Below, one piece after another: positions 43,612-53,358 of a DNA stretch of 64,000 bases. Both the position numbers and the translations under genes were made by a program. Location: the NCBI GenBank assembly GCA_002337145.1, contig DDFK01000002.1, forward strand, positions 806,001 to 870,000. Direction: 5' to 3'. The stretch's first letter is position 1, and every line of letters starts with the position of its first letter. The DNA comes from Chitinophagaceae bacterium UBA1930. Its GTDB lineage: Bacteria > Bacteroidota > Bacteroidia > Chitinophagales > Chitinophagaceae. Below the pieces are notes generated by a model. That model searched no databases. It was given only the letters and a program-made list of their open reading frames with translations, and had not been told where the DNA came from.

Positions 43612-45741
43612 ATGAAAAACGTATTGCTAATGCTGCTTATGCTGCCCATCATGGCAATGGCACAAGAAAAGCAGAACATGGACGATGCCATGAAAAAAAT
43701 GGAGGAACTGAAAAAAAAGATGACACCCGAGCAACGGGCCATGCTGGATAAAATGGGCGTTGATCAGACCATGAAAAATGCCAAGAACAATATGCAACCG
43801 GGCAGTGCAGGAACAGCCATGATGCCAATGGCCGATCCGAATAAGATTCCCGAAAAAATATCGGCACTGGTTATACCGGCTACACCTACGGATAAAGCAA
43901 AACTAGTAGCGTATCTGAAACCCATTTTTTCGCAAACAGAAAATGCGATGAAACCCGCTAATGTAAAAGCGGTACAGGCACTATTGGACAAAGGTTCTGA
44001 AACCGGAAAATATGCAATGGTGTTTTGGTCGCACAATGAATTGGACAAAGCCCTGTACCTATTGGTGAATGCCTGCATCACCAATCCCGATGATTATGCT
44101 TCCATCAATAATCTCGGTGCATTGCTTACCCTCTCTGGCTATGCACACAAAGCTTTGCCGCTGCTTTTATACACGCAGAAATTTGTGACCCAAAGTAGTA
44201 CGTTGCTTAATAACATTGGCCAGGCTTACCTGAGCCTGGGGTATGTTGACAAAGCCAAGCCATTGTTTTTATCTGCCATTGCAAAAGATTCTACCAAAGC
44301 CGAATCATATCGGTCGATGGCACTCATTGCCCAAAAGCAGGGAGATAAGACGCTTTGTGGCAGCTATCTTGAAAAAGCAATTGCCAATGGCGATGCCACT
44401 ACCGAAAATATTAACCTGCTTAGCCAGCTGGCTCCGGGAACAGATATATCGGAGTATATCCGCAAACGTTTTAAACAGTTCTATAAAGATCATAGTGTAA
44501 CCAAACGTTTTATTGTGCCACCCGTTCCGGCTTCGTACGAAGAAGCAGTGCAAAGGGATAATGAGGTAGAAGTTTATTTCAGGGACTTTGATGCCACCAT
44601 TAACGCAACCTATAAAACGCAGCAGGAACTGACAAAAAAATATGAAGGCCAGGTGATGGATAACCAGGCAAAAAGGATGGCACAAATGCAACAGATGATG
44701 ACCAACGCAGGCAAACCCGGTTTTTCAAAATCTGTGCAGGATATGAAAGCATCATTCAGCAACCCCTTTATGGCACACGCATCTATTATGTTGGCCAGTA
44801 TCGACAATCCACAATTCAGTAAATCCTATTTCAGCCGTATGAAAACGGAAACTGGTAACAGGTTAAAAAGTGAGACTGAGTTGAAGCAGGCTTTGAAAAC
44901 GGATTTTGACGATAAGATCAATGCGTTGACAAAAGAAAAAAGCAAGCTGAAAGATGGTGAAGGCCAGAATGCAGCAAATGCAAGGTCAGTGGAAATTGAA
45001 AAAGAACTCTGCGAACTAAAAGTAGCAAGACAAAATAAATGGCTGGAGAAAATTGCCCTGATAAACAACCAATATATCCACAACATGGAGGACCTGCTTA
45101 ACCAACGCCTGCAGGAATACCTTTTCTGGAACACCATTGTAATGCAGTCCATGCAAGATCCTACGGCCGTTAATTACGCAGCGTATGTTGGCTATCTGAA
45201 AAATCTTCAGAGTCTCGCTTATCCACTTTTCCCTACCCATGTGGATGGAGGTCTGTCAAAGCCCTGCGGCGATTATATGAAAGCCAATAATTATAAAGGA
45301 AAGATGCATGATTGGGAAAGAGAGCACTGCGAAGTGGATTTTGGAATTGACCTGATGGTAACCGGTGCAAAAATGAACTGCGGGGGCTGGTCTGTTTATG
45401 CAGACTTTAAAGCTGGCTCATTTACCTACGACCGCAATGTTGACCCTGTAACCTGGCAAACAACCGGGCATAGCATTTCTGTAAAGGGGGGCAAGGATAA
45501 AGAATTTGAAATAGGTAAAATAAAAGCCTCGATAGGAGCTTCAGTAGAAACCACAGTAAAGTTTGATGGCAACATGAACCCTGTTGATCTAAGTGTGAAA
45601 GGTACGGCTGGTGCTGGAATGAGTGGCCCTATGGGCGGTAGTGCAGGTGTTGATTTAGGTTCCGTTGAAATAAGCGTGAGCGGTGGTTTCAATGCTGCAG
45701 GCCCATCCATACCATCATTTGGCAGCAACTTTTTGAAATAG
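43612..45741 (+). CDS. Exported TPR protein, module copy 1 (large subunit)
   Basis: Protein of 709 residues starting at the signal peptide MKNVLLMLLMLPIMAMAQ. Residues 30-65 carry KKMTPEQRAMLDKMGV; residues about 130-260 are tetratricopeptide repeats (YASINNLGALLTLSGYAHKALPLL, in part); 270-520 are helical; the last 150 residues are glycine-rich beta strands with conserved Cys (EHCEVD, MNCGG). The product of 54606-56690 has the same architecture and motifs (LTPEQRKMMEQMGI, LLSNFAAMLSMGGAPHRAIPLL, MHCAYK, FECGK). Each copy is followed by a homologous second gene. Location outside the cytoplasm; function unknown. Confidence 0.85.
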   Translation: MKNVLLMLLMLPIMAMAQEKQNMDDAMKKMEELKKKMTPEQRAMLDKMGVDQTMKNAKNNMQPGSAGTAMMPMADPNKIPEKISALVIPATPTDKAKLVAYLKPIFSQTENAMKPANVKAVQALLDKGSETGKYAMVFWSHNELDKALYLLVNACITNPDDYASINNLGALLTLSGYAHKALPLLLYTQKFVTQSSTLLNNIGQAYLSLGYVDKAKPLFLSAIAKDSTKAESYRSMALIAQKQGDKTLCGSYLEKAIANGDATTENINLLSQLAPGTDISEYIRKRFKQFYKDHSVTKRFIVPPVPASYEEAVQRDNEVEVYFRDFDATINATYKTQQELTKKYEGQVMDNQAKRMAQMQQMMTNAGKPGFSKSVQDMKASFSNPFMAHASIMLASIDNPQFSKSYFSRMKTETGNRLKSETELKQALKTDFDDKINALTKEKSKLKDGEGQNAANARSVEIEKELCELKVARQNKWLEKIALINNQYIHNMEDLLNQRLQEYLFWNTIVMQSMQDPTAVNYAAYVGYLKNLQSLAYPLFPTHVDGGLSKPCGDYMKANNYKGKMHDWEREHCEVDFGIDLMVTGAKMNCGGWSVYADFKAGSFTYDRNVDPVTWQTTGHSISVKGGKDKEFEIGKIKASIGASVETTVKFDGNMNPVDLSVKGTAGAGMSGPMGGSAGVDLGSVEISVSGGFNAAGPSIPSFGSNFLK

Positions 45742-45777
45742 CAAAACAAGCACAATAAATTCCAAAATAGATCATCA

Positions 45778-47079
45778 ATGAAAAAACGCACAATCATTTT
45801 CATGTTGTTGTTATGCTGTTGTACGGTACCATTTGCACAAAAAGCAACAGTAGCAAAAGAGGCACCTGTTCCCTGTACAGACCAGGCCAATGCAAGCGAC
45901 CTTCCCGGAAAATATACAGACCATACCAATCCCAAATACCCAACCAGTGTACATGGTACGGCACAGGATAAAGCGGCAATGACCAAACTGCTGATTGCTT
46001 TGGAAAGATTGGAAGAAGCCAGCCGGAGCAATTTTAATTTGACTGGTTGTGTAGCAAGGGTAAGTTTTAGCGGAGGTGATAAAAACACCTTTGGAAACAA
46101 TGCGTATGTCAGCTATGGCTACCAATTGGGTGTCTATCAAAATGTTTGTCATGTTACGCAGCATATTGTAAAAACAGTGGATGAATACCGTACCGTATTA
46201 AGGGTTAATGTTAACCCTTTCTTGATGGCAGATGGGCTTCGGGGCATGGGCGAATTTTACCTTACGGACAAATCTGTACGGTATGAATGTCCGACTGATG
46301 CAAGGATGGGAGCCAATTATGAAAAAGACAAGAGGGCAAATCCAAGCCATATCTCACAATATTTTTCAGAAGGGGCATTGTTGACTGGAAGGGCTGATGA
46401 CTATAAAAACCAACATGCTGATTTTTTAAAATTGAACAATGGTGACGGATATGTTGAAAGATGGGAGATGGGGTCCAGGGAAAGCAAACCTAATCCAAAA
46501 GCATATAAATGGATAGACAGGCATTATTTCATTACCAAACCCGGAATTGCTTTGCTGGTGCCGGTTACACGAAAACAATACCTGGAAGACCTGCTGGAAT
46601 ATTTTGAAATTGAGAAGGTCAATTTCTATTATAGCTTGGATGAACTTACTAAAAGGAATGCAGGCAATACAAGCGATAATGCAAAGAAGAGGGCATCGGT
46701 TTTAGAAGTAGACAAAGCAGCGTACACCAAACTATATAATGACAGGAAAGAAAAAGTGAAACAACTGTTGGCTACACAAAAAGAAGAGTGGTTGCAAATG
46801 CAGGCCATAATTGCAACCAATAACATTACTTACGATGCTTACGAACGCCTAAATGAAATTGGTAAATTCTATGATAAAGAAGGTGAATATAAAGTTGCAT
46901 TGAATGTATTGAACCCGGCCTACTTTAAAACTAAGACACCTTTAATATCCACTAAGCCTGTTTTGATGGAGTTACAGTTCCGTTATGAAATTGGCGAAGG
47001 CCAAGGGTTTTCTGAAAGGCTATTCAATAATTTTTTGAAAAATTATGACATGGCTGCATTGAGGAAGATGCTGGAATAA
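45778..47079 (+). CDS. Exported protein, module copy 1 (second gene)
   Basis: Protein of 433 residues with signal peptide (FMLLLCCCTVPFAQ). Shared with the product of 53359-54567: SNFNLTGC near residue 82, YRTVLRVNVNPF, LVPVTRKQYLEDLLEYFEIEK near residue 265 (paralogue: LLPVSRKQYLQSLLEYYEREK) and YKVALNVLNPAYFK near the end (LYQYNPAYFQ). Mainly helical C-terminal half. Starts 36 bases after the TPR gene. A functional pair with it is likely because the order is kept in both copies. Confidence 0.82.
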   Translation: MKKRTIIFMLLLCCCTVPFAQKATVAKEAPVPCTDQANASDLPGKYTDHTNPKYPTSVHGTAQDKAAMTKLLIALERLEEASRSNFNLTGCVARVSFSGGDKNTFGNNAYVSYGYQLGVYQNVCHVTQHIVKTVDEYRTVLRVNVNPFLMADGLRGMGEFYLTDKSVRYECPTDARMGANYEKDKRANPSHISQYFSEGALLTGRADDYKNQHADFLKLNNGDGYVERWEMGSRESKPNPKAYKWIDRHYFITKPGIALLVPVTRKQYLEDLLEYFEIEKVNFYYSLDELTKRNAGNTSDNAKKRASVLEVDKAAYTKLYNDRKEKVKQLLATQKEEWLQMQAIIATNNITYDAYERLNEIGKFYDKEGEYKVALNVLNPAYFKTKTPLISTKPVLMELQFRYEIGEGQGFSERLFNNFLKNYDMAALRKMLE

Positions 47080-47188
47080 ATGATACCATCCATGAAAAAA
47101 CAATTGGAATCATGTTCGGCGGATTGCTTTGTTTCTTTTGTTATACAATCATCCATTCCCGTTTCGTAGCACAACAGGGCATATAAAA

Positions 47189-47237
47189 AATCATCTTTTT
47201 TAACGATTGCCCTGCCTGTTACAGCACTCTACTTTTA
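47189..47237 (+). promoter_or_regulatory. Shared dyad promoter, copy B
   Basis: AATCAT (47189-47194), 8 bases, ACGATT (47203-47208) overlapping TTG (47207-47209), 20 bases, TACTTTTA (47230-47237); start codon at 47258. Beyond the boxes, long stretches such as AAAAAATCATCTTTTT and CTACTTTTAC are identical to copy A. Confidence 0.7.
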
Positions 47238-47257
47238 CTGTATAAAAATAATAAGGA

Positions 47258-48337
47258 ATGAAAAAAACATTTTTCTTATTGCTGTTCATAGTTAGTGCAA
47301 TGGCAATACAGGCACAGATAAAAACAATACCGCAGGTACCCAACAAGACAGTTGTTGCGATGCTTAAGGTAACTGATTTAACAGTAACAATTGATCAGAT
47401 AGATGATGTGAACTCGCCTTCGCTAAGTATTTCGCCCAGGTACGATGTGCATTACACCGTCACCAATTCCGGTACAGAAGATATAGCAGGTTTGGATATT
47501 GGGCTACGGGCAGACTTTTACAAATCAGATGGAAGCTTTATTATAGGCAACAGCAATTTTGGGTTAGCGGGGCCGATAGTAGAACAGAATGAAGTCAGGG
47601 TTATGAAACCAGGGGCTGCGGTGCATAGGATAGTGCAAGTGTATCCTCAGCAACCCCTTTATTTCAATGTTGCCTATAAGCTAGTCATAAAGGTAGACTT
47701 CCAAGGCAAGATTGCAGAAGCCAATGAAAACAACAATACTGCCGAGCGTTCAGTTACACCGCATTCGGATTATCCCGAAACAGATTATTTTTTAACGGGT
47801 GTAACTTTTAGCATACAAACAGGTAACGACAATAAAGAAGCAAAGAACTCAAGCGTCGATTTCAATTTCCGCACTGGCAGGGGTACAATGACTTACCGGT
47901 ATCTGGGTTATTCGGACGAAATCAAAGCCAACTCCACTGTTACCATTACACCTAATCAATGTGTGATACCCAGTCCGCCGGGACCCTACTCCTATGAGAA
48001 TTCCTTGCAGTACTATAAACAAAATGGTATCAGGCTGGATATTATTTACGACAATGTCATATTTAAAACAGATGCGTGGAAAGTGAATGCTGTTTCCGTA
48101 ACACTACAATTTACCACCAGGAATGGAACGCTTAGCCCATCTTATGGCAAAAAGACAATCAACTTCCCGGGAGCTTCCGGCATACTGGGGTATAGGTTTG
48201 GAGATGACGCTTTGAACAACAAATACCAGAACCGTGTATTGGTGCTTAGAACCTCTGGCGGAAATTATGTAGACAAGATATCCGGGGCAGGTGCCACTTC
48301 ACAGTTCATGAATGTTGATGTATTGGCCAATCTTTAA
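47258..48337 (+). CDS. Exported protein with CARDB-like domain
   Basis: Protein of 359 residues with signal peptide (LLLFIVSAMAIQAQ). Residues 35-165 match the CARDB (cell-adhesion-related, Ig-like) pattern: VTDLTVTIDQI, YDVHYTVTNSGTEDIAG, VIKVDFQGKIAEANENNNTA. The second half (170-359) is beta-rich and unrecognised. It follows promoter copy B and precedes the 48349 gene by 11 bases. Surface adhesion or assembly role is possible. Confidence 0.8.
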   Translation: MKKTFFLLLFIVSAMAIQAQIKTIPQVPNKTVVAMLKVTDLTVTIDQIDDVNSPSLSISPRYDVHYTVTNSGTEDIAGLDIGLRADFYKSDGSFIIGNSNFGLAGPIVEQNEVRVMKPGAAVHRIVQVYPQQPLYFNVAYKLVIKVDFQGKIAEANENNNTAERSVTPHSDYPETDYFLTGVTFSIQTGNDNKEAKNSSVDFNFRTGRGTMTYRYLGYSDEIKANSTVTITPNQCVIPSPPGPYSYENSLQYYKQNGIRLDIIYDNVIFKTDAWKVNAVSVTLQFTTRNGTLSPSYGKKTINFPGASGILGYRFGDDALNNKYQNRVLVLRTSGGNYVDKISGAGATSQFMNVDVLANL

Positions 48338-48348
48338 ACATAGATAAT

Positions 48349-49440
48349 ATGAAATTGCTAAAAAATATGTTGCTGTTCAACCTGCTATTGATCATGAGCT
48401 GTACAGGCATTGCCCAAAAGCAGACTTTTGATGTAGTTACCTACACGCCACCAAAAGACTGGACAGAAAAACAGGCCGATGGAAATATATCCTATTCACG
48501 CATTGATGGTGGAAGTTGGGCACAGATTGCCATTTATAATCACCGCAACAGCGAAGGCAGTATACAGACCGATTTTGATAAGGATTGGAACGAACTGGTA
48601 GCAGTAGGAAGAAACATTTCTGCTCCAGAAAAAACAGAGCCAAAGCAATCGGGCGACTGGACAGTAATGAGCGGTAGCGGTGTGTGGCAATACAATGGAG
48701 CCAATGTGGCCACGATGCTTACTGTGTACAGTAACCAGAAAATTTGTATAGCGCTGTTGTGCAATTCCACGGCCATGCCTTACCTGAAAGTATACCAGCA
48801 ATTAATTGGTTCGTTGGACATAGTGGCCACCAACAATGCCGAAGCAGTCACCACTGAAAACAATACTTCCCCGCAACCCAATACCACAACCACCACTGAT
48901 GTGAACAATATTTCCATTGTGGGCCTATGGTGCAACAACATTCTTGAAACATCGGGTTACATGAATGGTATGCCCATGTACACGGCAGGCTATAGTAGGA
49001 GGGAGTATGCATTTTATGGTGACGGTACTTACCTGTTTCGCACAAAAATATGGTGGACAACCGTTAAAGATATTTTATGGGTATATGAAAGCGGAACCTA
49101 TACAATAAGTGGCGACCAGCTAATCATTACACCTCTAAAAGGCAAAGGGGAATATTGGAATAAAATAAACAGCAGTACAAGTCAATGGGGCAGCTTGGTA
49201 AAGTCATCTGGTTTTGCATTGGAGAAGGTAAGCTATCGCTTTAACATAAAATACTTTTCTGGTAGCAAGAGTTATGACCTCAATATAATTCCTTTAAATG
49301 AAACCCAACGCGATGGTGGATTAAGCCCAACAGAAGGATACCATTATATTTTAAGAGAAACTGGAGCATCGCTTATAGATAACCCGCCAGGCTTTAAAAC
49401 GGGTTTTGAAAACAAGTCATTTACTACTGCCAGGCCATAG
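48349..49440 (+). CDS. Hypothetical exported protein, paralogue of the 40515-41741 product
   Basis: Protein of 363 residues; signal sequence LLLIMSCTGIAQ (Cys16 could act as lipobox). Residues 20-155 are homologous to the 40515 protein (FDVVTYTPPKDW, IQTDFDKDWNE). The C-terminal part from about 185 (SIVGLWCNNILETSG, YAFYGDGTYLFRT, SGTYTISGDQLIITP) has the look of a lipocalin-like domain. It is the last gene of the run of plus-strand secreted proteins that begins at 39381. Confidence 0.75.
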   Translation: MKLLKNMLLFNLLLIMSCTGIAQKQTFDVVTYTPPKDWTEKQADGNISYSRIDGGSWAQIAIYNHRNSEGSIQTDFDKDWNELVAVGRNISAPEKTEPKQSGDWTVMSGSGVWQYNGANVATMLTVYSNQKICIALLCNSTAMPYLKVYQQLIGSLDIVATNNAEAVTTENNTSPQPNTTTTTDVNNISIVGLWCNNILETSGYMNGMPMYTAGYSRREYAFYGDGTYLFRTKIWWTTVKDILWVYESGTYTISGDQLIITPLKGKGEYWNKINSSTSQWGSLVKSSGFALEKVSYRFNIKYFSGSKSYDLNIIPLNETQRDGGLSPTEGYHYILRETGASLIDNPPGFKTGFENKSFTTARP

Positions 49441-49582
49441 CCAGCAAATAATTGCGGCAGCGAACGCTACCAATGAATGTCAAGATAAGGTACTTAGTGA
49501 TTTGCCTAAAGTGACTTGTTATGAGATTTGATGCTAAATGAAGGATAACTATATTGTAAACGTACTGCAATAATTTTTTTCA

Positions 49583-50308
49583 TCATCCTCCAATCATCTT
49601 CAATACCTCATTTCTAAACAACTTACCAATAGGTAATTCCGTATTGTGTATCTCGATCAACTCCGAGGTAAAGGATTTGATATGGCATGTGGACACGATG
49701 AACGAGCGGTGTGTCCTTACAAAATCTTTTTCCGGCAGCATGGCTTCAACGGAACTGATGGACTGTTTAGTAATGATAGTGCCATTGCTGGTAATAACCT
49801 TGATATAGTCTTTCATGCTCTCTATATAGAAAATGTCCTGCAGCATCACTTTCACCATCTTCCTGTCTGCCCTGAAATAAACAAAAGAGCCACCTTTCTT
49901 TTCTTCCTGTAATGCTGCAACCGGTGCTTCCACCTTGATGGCAGGTTGACGGAAAGCCTTGTTTACGGCTTTCAGGAAACGGTCAAAGGGTATGGGCTTC
50001 ATTAGGTAATCAATGGCATCCAGTTCATACCCCTCCAATGCATACTCTGAATAAGCCGTGGTAAAAATGATTTTTGGTGGGGTTTGCAATGCTTTCAAAA
50101 AATCATTGCCATTCAGTTGTGGCATGCGGATGTCGAGAAATACCAGGTCAACAGGTTGCTGCTGCAATACGGTAAAAGCCTGTATAGCATTGGCACATTC
50201 CCCCACCAGTTCCAATGTGGGCATCTGTTCAATATACCTGCGTATGATTTCCCTTGCAGGCGGTTCATCATCCACAATCAGGCATTTGATGGTGCTGTTT
50301 TCATGCAT
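49583..50308 (-). CDS. LytTR family response regulator
   Basis: Regulator of 241 residues: receiver domain with Asp59 (FLDIRMP) and LMKPI, C-terminal LytTR domain (DIFYIESMKDYIKVIT, FVRTHRSFIVSTCHI, LPIGKLFRNEV). Its start overlaps the end of the LytS-type kinase gene by 8 bases, so both are translated from one message. Lies between the two paralogous gene modules; it is a candidate controller of the dyad promoters there. Confidence 0.95.
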   Translation of the reverse strand: MHENSTIKCLIVDDEPPAREIIRRYIEQMPTLELVGECANAIQAFTVLQQQPVDLVFLDIRMPQLNGNDFLKALQTPPKIIFTTAYSEYALEGYELDAIDYLMKPIPFDRFLKAVNKAFRQPAIKVEAPVAALQEEKKGGSFVYFRADRKMVKVMLQDIFYIESMKDYIKVITSNGTIITKQSISSVEAMLPEKDFVRTHRSFIVSTCHIKSFTSELIEIHNTELPIGKLFRNEVLKMIGG

Positions 50309-51509
50309 AAGCGGGTGCTGGTTTTTCTTGCTGGATGATTGTTTTTTCTGTGTTGTTCTTTCTTTGTTCCAAACTTATTTTCAGGTTCACGATAAAGACA
50401 TCCACATCGTTGGTAATGCACAGCTCGTGTTTGTTGGGATAGATAAATGCAAGTCTTTTCTGCACATTGCTGATGCCTATTCCACCATGATGCACAGAAA
50501 GCTGTTCCACTTCCTCCTGCAATGGTTTGCCATTGATAAGTTTCATTTGCATGTCCGTACCATTGATGGTAATGCTCATGCTGATCCATGGATGCTCCAG
50601 CATATTACTGGCACCATGCTTAAAACAATTTTCTACCAATGGCAGCAATAACAGTGGGGCAATATAAAGATTGTTGCAGTTGTCGGGCAGGTCAAGCTGT
50701 ATCTCCAGCTTATTGCCATACCTTATCTGCTCTAATGAAATATAGTCCTGCACCATCTTCAATTCGTTGTGCAATGGAACAAATGCATGGTTGGCTTCAT
50801 ATAAAATGAAACGGAGCATGTCCGAAAGTCCGGTCACCATTTTGGCAGCAACAGGCGAAGTGTTCTGTGTGTAAGAATAGATATTGTTCAATGTATTGAA
50901 GAGGAAATGCGGATGCACCTGTGCTTTCAATAACTGTAGCTGTGCAGCAATGTTCTCCTTCTGCAATTGCAGGTTGCGTTGTTCCTTTAGGTACCAATGC
51001 TTCATCAACTTGATGGCTGCAGCCATGCCGCCAATCGTTAGCCCACCCCTTAGCCCTGCCAGTAAAGACTTATAAAAGTCCTCATTATACACCCTTATCT
51101 TATCGGATAAATAGGCTTCGCCTAGCAATCGGGCACGTAAAGGTGTAACTACCTGCTGCGTAAGCAAGACGGAAAGGAACGCTGTCAGGAAAACAAGGAT
51201 AATGGTACAGGAAAAAGTTAACCAGTAGCGTTGCCTGAGCAACAACTGCGGAACAACAAAATACATTAAAGAGTAGGCAAAGAAAATATGGATGAATACA
51301 TAGATGCATGAATCGAGCATGGCAAAGGAAAACCCCTTCCAGTAACCTTCCTGGAAATTATGTGGTGTGCTGGCGTACAGGAACCCTTGGAATACCACCC
51401 ATACCAACCAGAAAGCTACATGCCTGGTAATGCGGTGCCGCCAGTCGTTCGCAAATATGAAAGGGTATTTTTCCTGGTTCATCTGCATAAAATTAAGCAT
51501 CGCTTTCAT
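50301..51509 (-). CDS. LytS-type sensor histidine kinase
   Basis: Membrane kinase of 402 residues: four hydrophobic segments in the first 170 residues, a short coiled coil (LQLQKENIAAQLQLLKAQ), His_kinase domain with VHPHFLFNTLNNIYSY (His201), and an HATPase domain (LLLLPLVENCFKHGA, GGIGISNVQKRL). No extracytoplasmic sensor domain is seen, so it may sense membrane state or a partner. Overlaps its regulator gene by 8 bases. Confidence 0.94.
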   Translation of the reverse strand: MKAMLNFMQMNQEKYPFIFANDWRHRITRHVAFWLVWVVFQGFLYASTPHNFQEGYWKGFSFAMLDSCIYVFIHIFFAYSLMYFVVPQLLLRQRYWLTFSCTIILVFLTAFLSVLLTQQVVTPLRARLLGEAYLSDKIRVYNEDFYKSLLAGLRGGLTIGGMAAAIKLMKHWYLKEQRNLQLQKENIAAQLQLLKAQVHPHFLFNTLNNIYSYTQNTSPVAAKMVTGLSDMLRFILYEANHAFVPLHNELKMVQDYISLEQIRYGNKLEIQLDLPDNCNNLYIAPLLLLPLVENCFKHGASNMLEHPWISMSITINGTDMQMKLINGKPLQEEVEQLSVHHGGIGISNVQKRLAFIYPNKHELCITNDVDVFIVNLKISLEQRKNNTEKTIIQQEKPAPAYA

Positions 51510-51570
51510 GCAACCCCTCTATAAAATCGCTATATAGCATTGTTTGGGCGACAAATGCATTTTATCTACA

Positions 51571-51600
51571 AACCCCGGTTCCGTTATTGGAGCCGGGGTT
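51571..51600 (-). terminator. Hairpin terminator for the 51618-51971 gene
   Basis: AACCCCGGTTCC (51571-51582) pairs with GGAGCCGGGGTT (51589-51600) with one mismatch and a 6-base loop. Read on the minus strand it follows the stop of the small exported protein; only a short T-run is present, so strength is uncertain. Confidence 0.6.
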
Positions 51601-51617
51601 GGAGAGCTGATGACAGG

Positions 51618-51971
51618 CTATTGATTGCTTGCTAAGTCTTCTTTGCGGTCTTTTTGCTTGCCTTGCCATGCTGTTATATAGGCTTCCAAATCTTTTTTCA
51701 ATTGCATTTTGATTTTCCTTTTGTTGATGTCCAACTTTTTGCCGCTAACGGTTTGTTGGTACACCAGCACATTGTTGTTGGAGTAGTAATAAACAGTTTG
51801 CTCGGTAGGGGTTTTGATATTGCTTTCAATAACCCAATAGCCTTTTTCCGGAACCCATTTTGGTGCTTGGGGCTGAAGGGCTGCATCTTCCTGTGTTGAC
51901 TGGGCAAAAGATGCTGTGGCAAAAAAAACAAGGATGGTTGCTGTTACGGTGGTAGCGATGAACTTTTTCAT
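51618..51971 (-). CDS. Small exported protein of unknown function
   Basis: Product of 117 residues with signal peptide (TVTATILVFFATASFAQ). The mature 93 residues contain KWVPEKGYWVIESN and TVYYYSNNNVLVYQQTVSGKKL, a pattern I have seen in small Bacteroidota exported proteins, followed by a basic tail KRKIKMQLKKDLEAYITAW. Not recognised further. Own hairpin terminator downstream. Confidence 0.7.
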   Translation of the reverse strand: MKKFIATTVTATILVFFATASFAQSTQEDAALQPQAPKWVPEKGYWVIESNIKTPTEQTVYYYSNNNVLVYQQTVSGKKLDINKRKIKMQLKKDLEAYITAWQGKQKDRKEDLASNQ

Positions 51972-52320
51972 GGTTGTATTTTTTTGTTGATGAATGGTTT
52001 GTTGTTTGTTTGATGATGTAAAATTGGCTTCATTAACAAAAAATAATTTTGATAAGAGACGGGTATGGCGAGTGCTTCGATAGACAAAGGCATAAAGGGG
52101 ATGAGCGGAAAGAAAGGAGACGAAAAGCTGTTGGTCGATGATGAAAGCAATCCGTCGCAGTATTACGCAATAATACTAGGCAAATCGGCACATCAATTTT
52201 GAGTTGCGGTATTGATTGCTATTTAAACAGGCTGTTACGCTGTTTGAATGATTGTAAGGTTAAGCTTTTACCAATCATAGCCTGTTCATACAATTCCTTG
52301 AAAATTGATAACTTCGGTAC
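51972..52320. other. Divergent intergenic region upstream of mgtC-like gene
   Basis: No gene. It holds two inverted repeats before the MgtC start: AAACAG..CTGTTT (about 52225-52245) and ATGATTG (52248-52254) against CAATCAT (52272-52278). They could be operators or a leader hairpin for the membrane protein gene. No known Mg2+ leader RNA was recognised. Confidence 0.4.
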
Positions 52321-52980
52321 ATGATTAAAAATGTTTTAAGCGGCTTTGATTTTGACATCATTTCCTCGCAAATGATTATGATCTGCATCTCCATACTCAT
52401 TGGTGCAATCATCGGGGCAGAAAGGGAGTATGGCAACAAGTCGGCTGGGTTGCGGACTTTTATCCTGGTATCTTTCGGCTCCTGTGTTTTTACCATATTG
52501 TCCATTGATATCGGGGTTGCCAACCCCGACAGGCTTGCGGCCAATATCATTACAGGTATTGGCTTTTTGGGGGCAGGGGTTATTTTTAAGGATACTACTA
52601 AAATAGGAGGCATTACTACTGCCACTACTATTTGGGCCACTGCATCACTAGGTATGAGTGTAGGTGCGGGGCATATATACCTGGCCTTGTTGGGCACTGT
52701 TATCGTGATGTTGATTTTGAAATCATTGATACCCTTGCAAAAGTTTATTGACGACCGTCATAAAATAAGGGAGTACAGGATTGCCACGGCAACTATGGCC
52801 GACTTTGATGTATGTACTACTTTATTCAATCAATACCATTTAAAATCCGTGCTGCTGAGTGAACAAAAAAACACGAATGGTTTTTCACGTACCTGGCAGG
52901 TAACGGGCTCCCTGCACAATCATGGCTTGTTGGTTTCGCAACTGGTGCAGGAGAGCAAAGTGCTTTCGTATCAATTTTAA
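52321..52980 (+). CDS. MgtC/SapB family membrane protein
   Basis: Protein of 219 residues. The first 135 form the MgtC/SapB membrane domain with the conserved ISILIGAIIGAEREY, SAGLRTFILVSFGSC and GIGFLGAGVIFKD; four membrane segments. The C-terminal 80 residues form a small ACT-like cytoplasmic domain. Family members are linked to Mg2+ homeostasis and to survival at low Mg2+ or in hosts, without being proven transporters. A short gene follows 13 bases later. Confidence 0.92.
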   Translation: MIKNVLSGFDFDIISSQMIMICISILIGAIIGAEREYGNKSAGLRTFILVSFGSCVFTILSIDIGVANPDRLAANIITGIGFLGAGVIFKDTTKIGGITTATTIWATASLGMSVGAGHIYLALLGTVIVMLILKSLIPLQKFIDDRHKIREYRIATATMADFDVCTTLFNQYHLKSVLLSEQKNTNGFSRTWQVTGSLHNHGLLVSQLVQESKVLSYQF

Positions 52981-52993
52981 AATTAGCAACAAG

Positions 52994-53350
52994 ATGAAAA
53001 AGAATATTTGGCTAAGCGACCCTGAAAACCATGATTACCCTGCCGCACAGGATTACCTGGAATTGCTGTTTGCACCCGATGATGCGAAGAAGTATGTAGC
53101 ACAGCTAAAGAAAGCTGCAACCATCAAGAAAAAATCAAAAGATATTTTACGTGCCAGTAAACTGCCTTTGTTGCCCAAAGACAATATTCATGTAAATGCG
53201 AACCTCAAAAAATTCAAGAAGGGACAGAAGCTGTCGCCCATACTGTTGGTGCGGAACGAAATGGGACTGATTATTGCCGATGGCTATCACCGGCTTTGTT
53301 CGGCATATTACCTTACAGAAGATCTTGAAGTGCTATGCAGGTTGGTGTAA
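52994..53350 (+). CDS. ParB-like (ParB/Srx fold) small protein
   Basis: Protein of 118 residues starting MKKNIWLSDPENHDYPAA. The end (QKLSPILLVRNEMGLIIADGYHRLCSAYYL) has the ParB N-terminal-like pattern, including the G-Y-H-R motif found where ParB-type proteins have G-x-x-R. The family is widespread as a short conserved protein of unknown role. A frame extension to 52922 overlaps the MgtC gene and is rejected. Confidence 0.75.
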   Translation: MKKNIWLSDPENHDYPAAQDYLELLFAPDDAKKYVAQLKKAATIKKKSKDILRASKLPLLPKDNIHVNANLKKFKKGQKLSPILLVRNEMGLIIADGYHRLCSAYYLTEDLEVLCRLV

Positions 53351-53358
53351 ATAGCATC

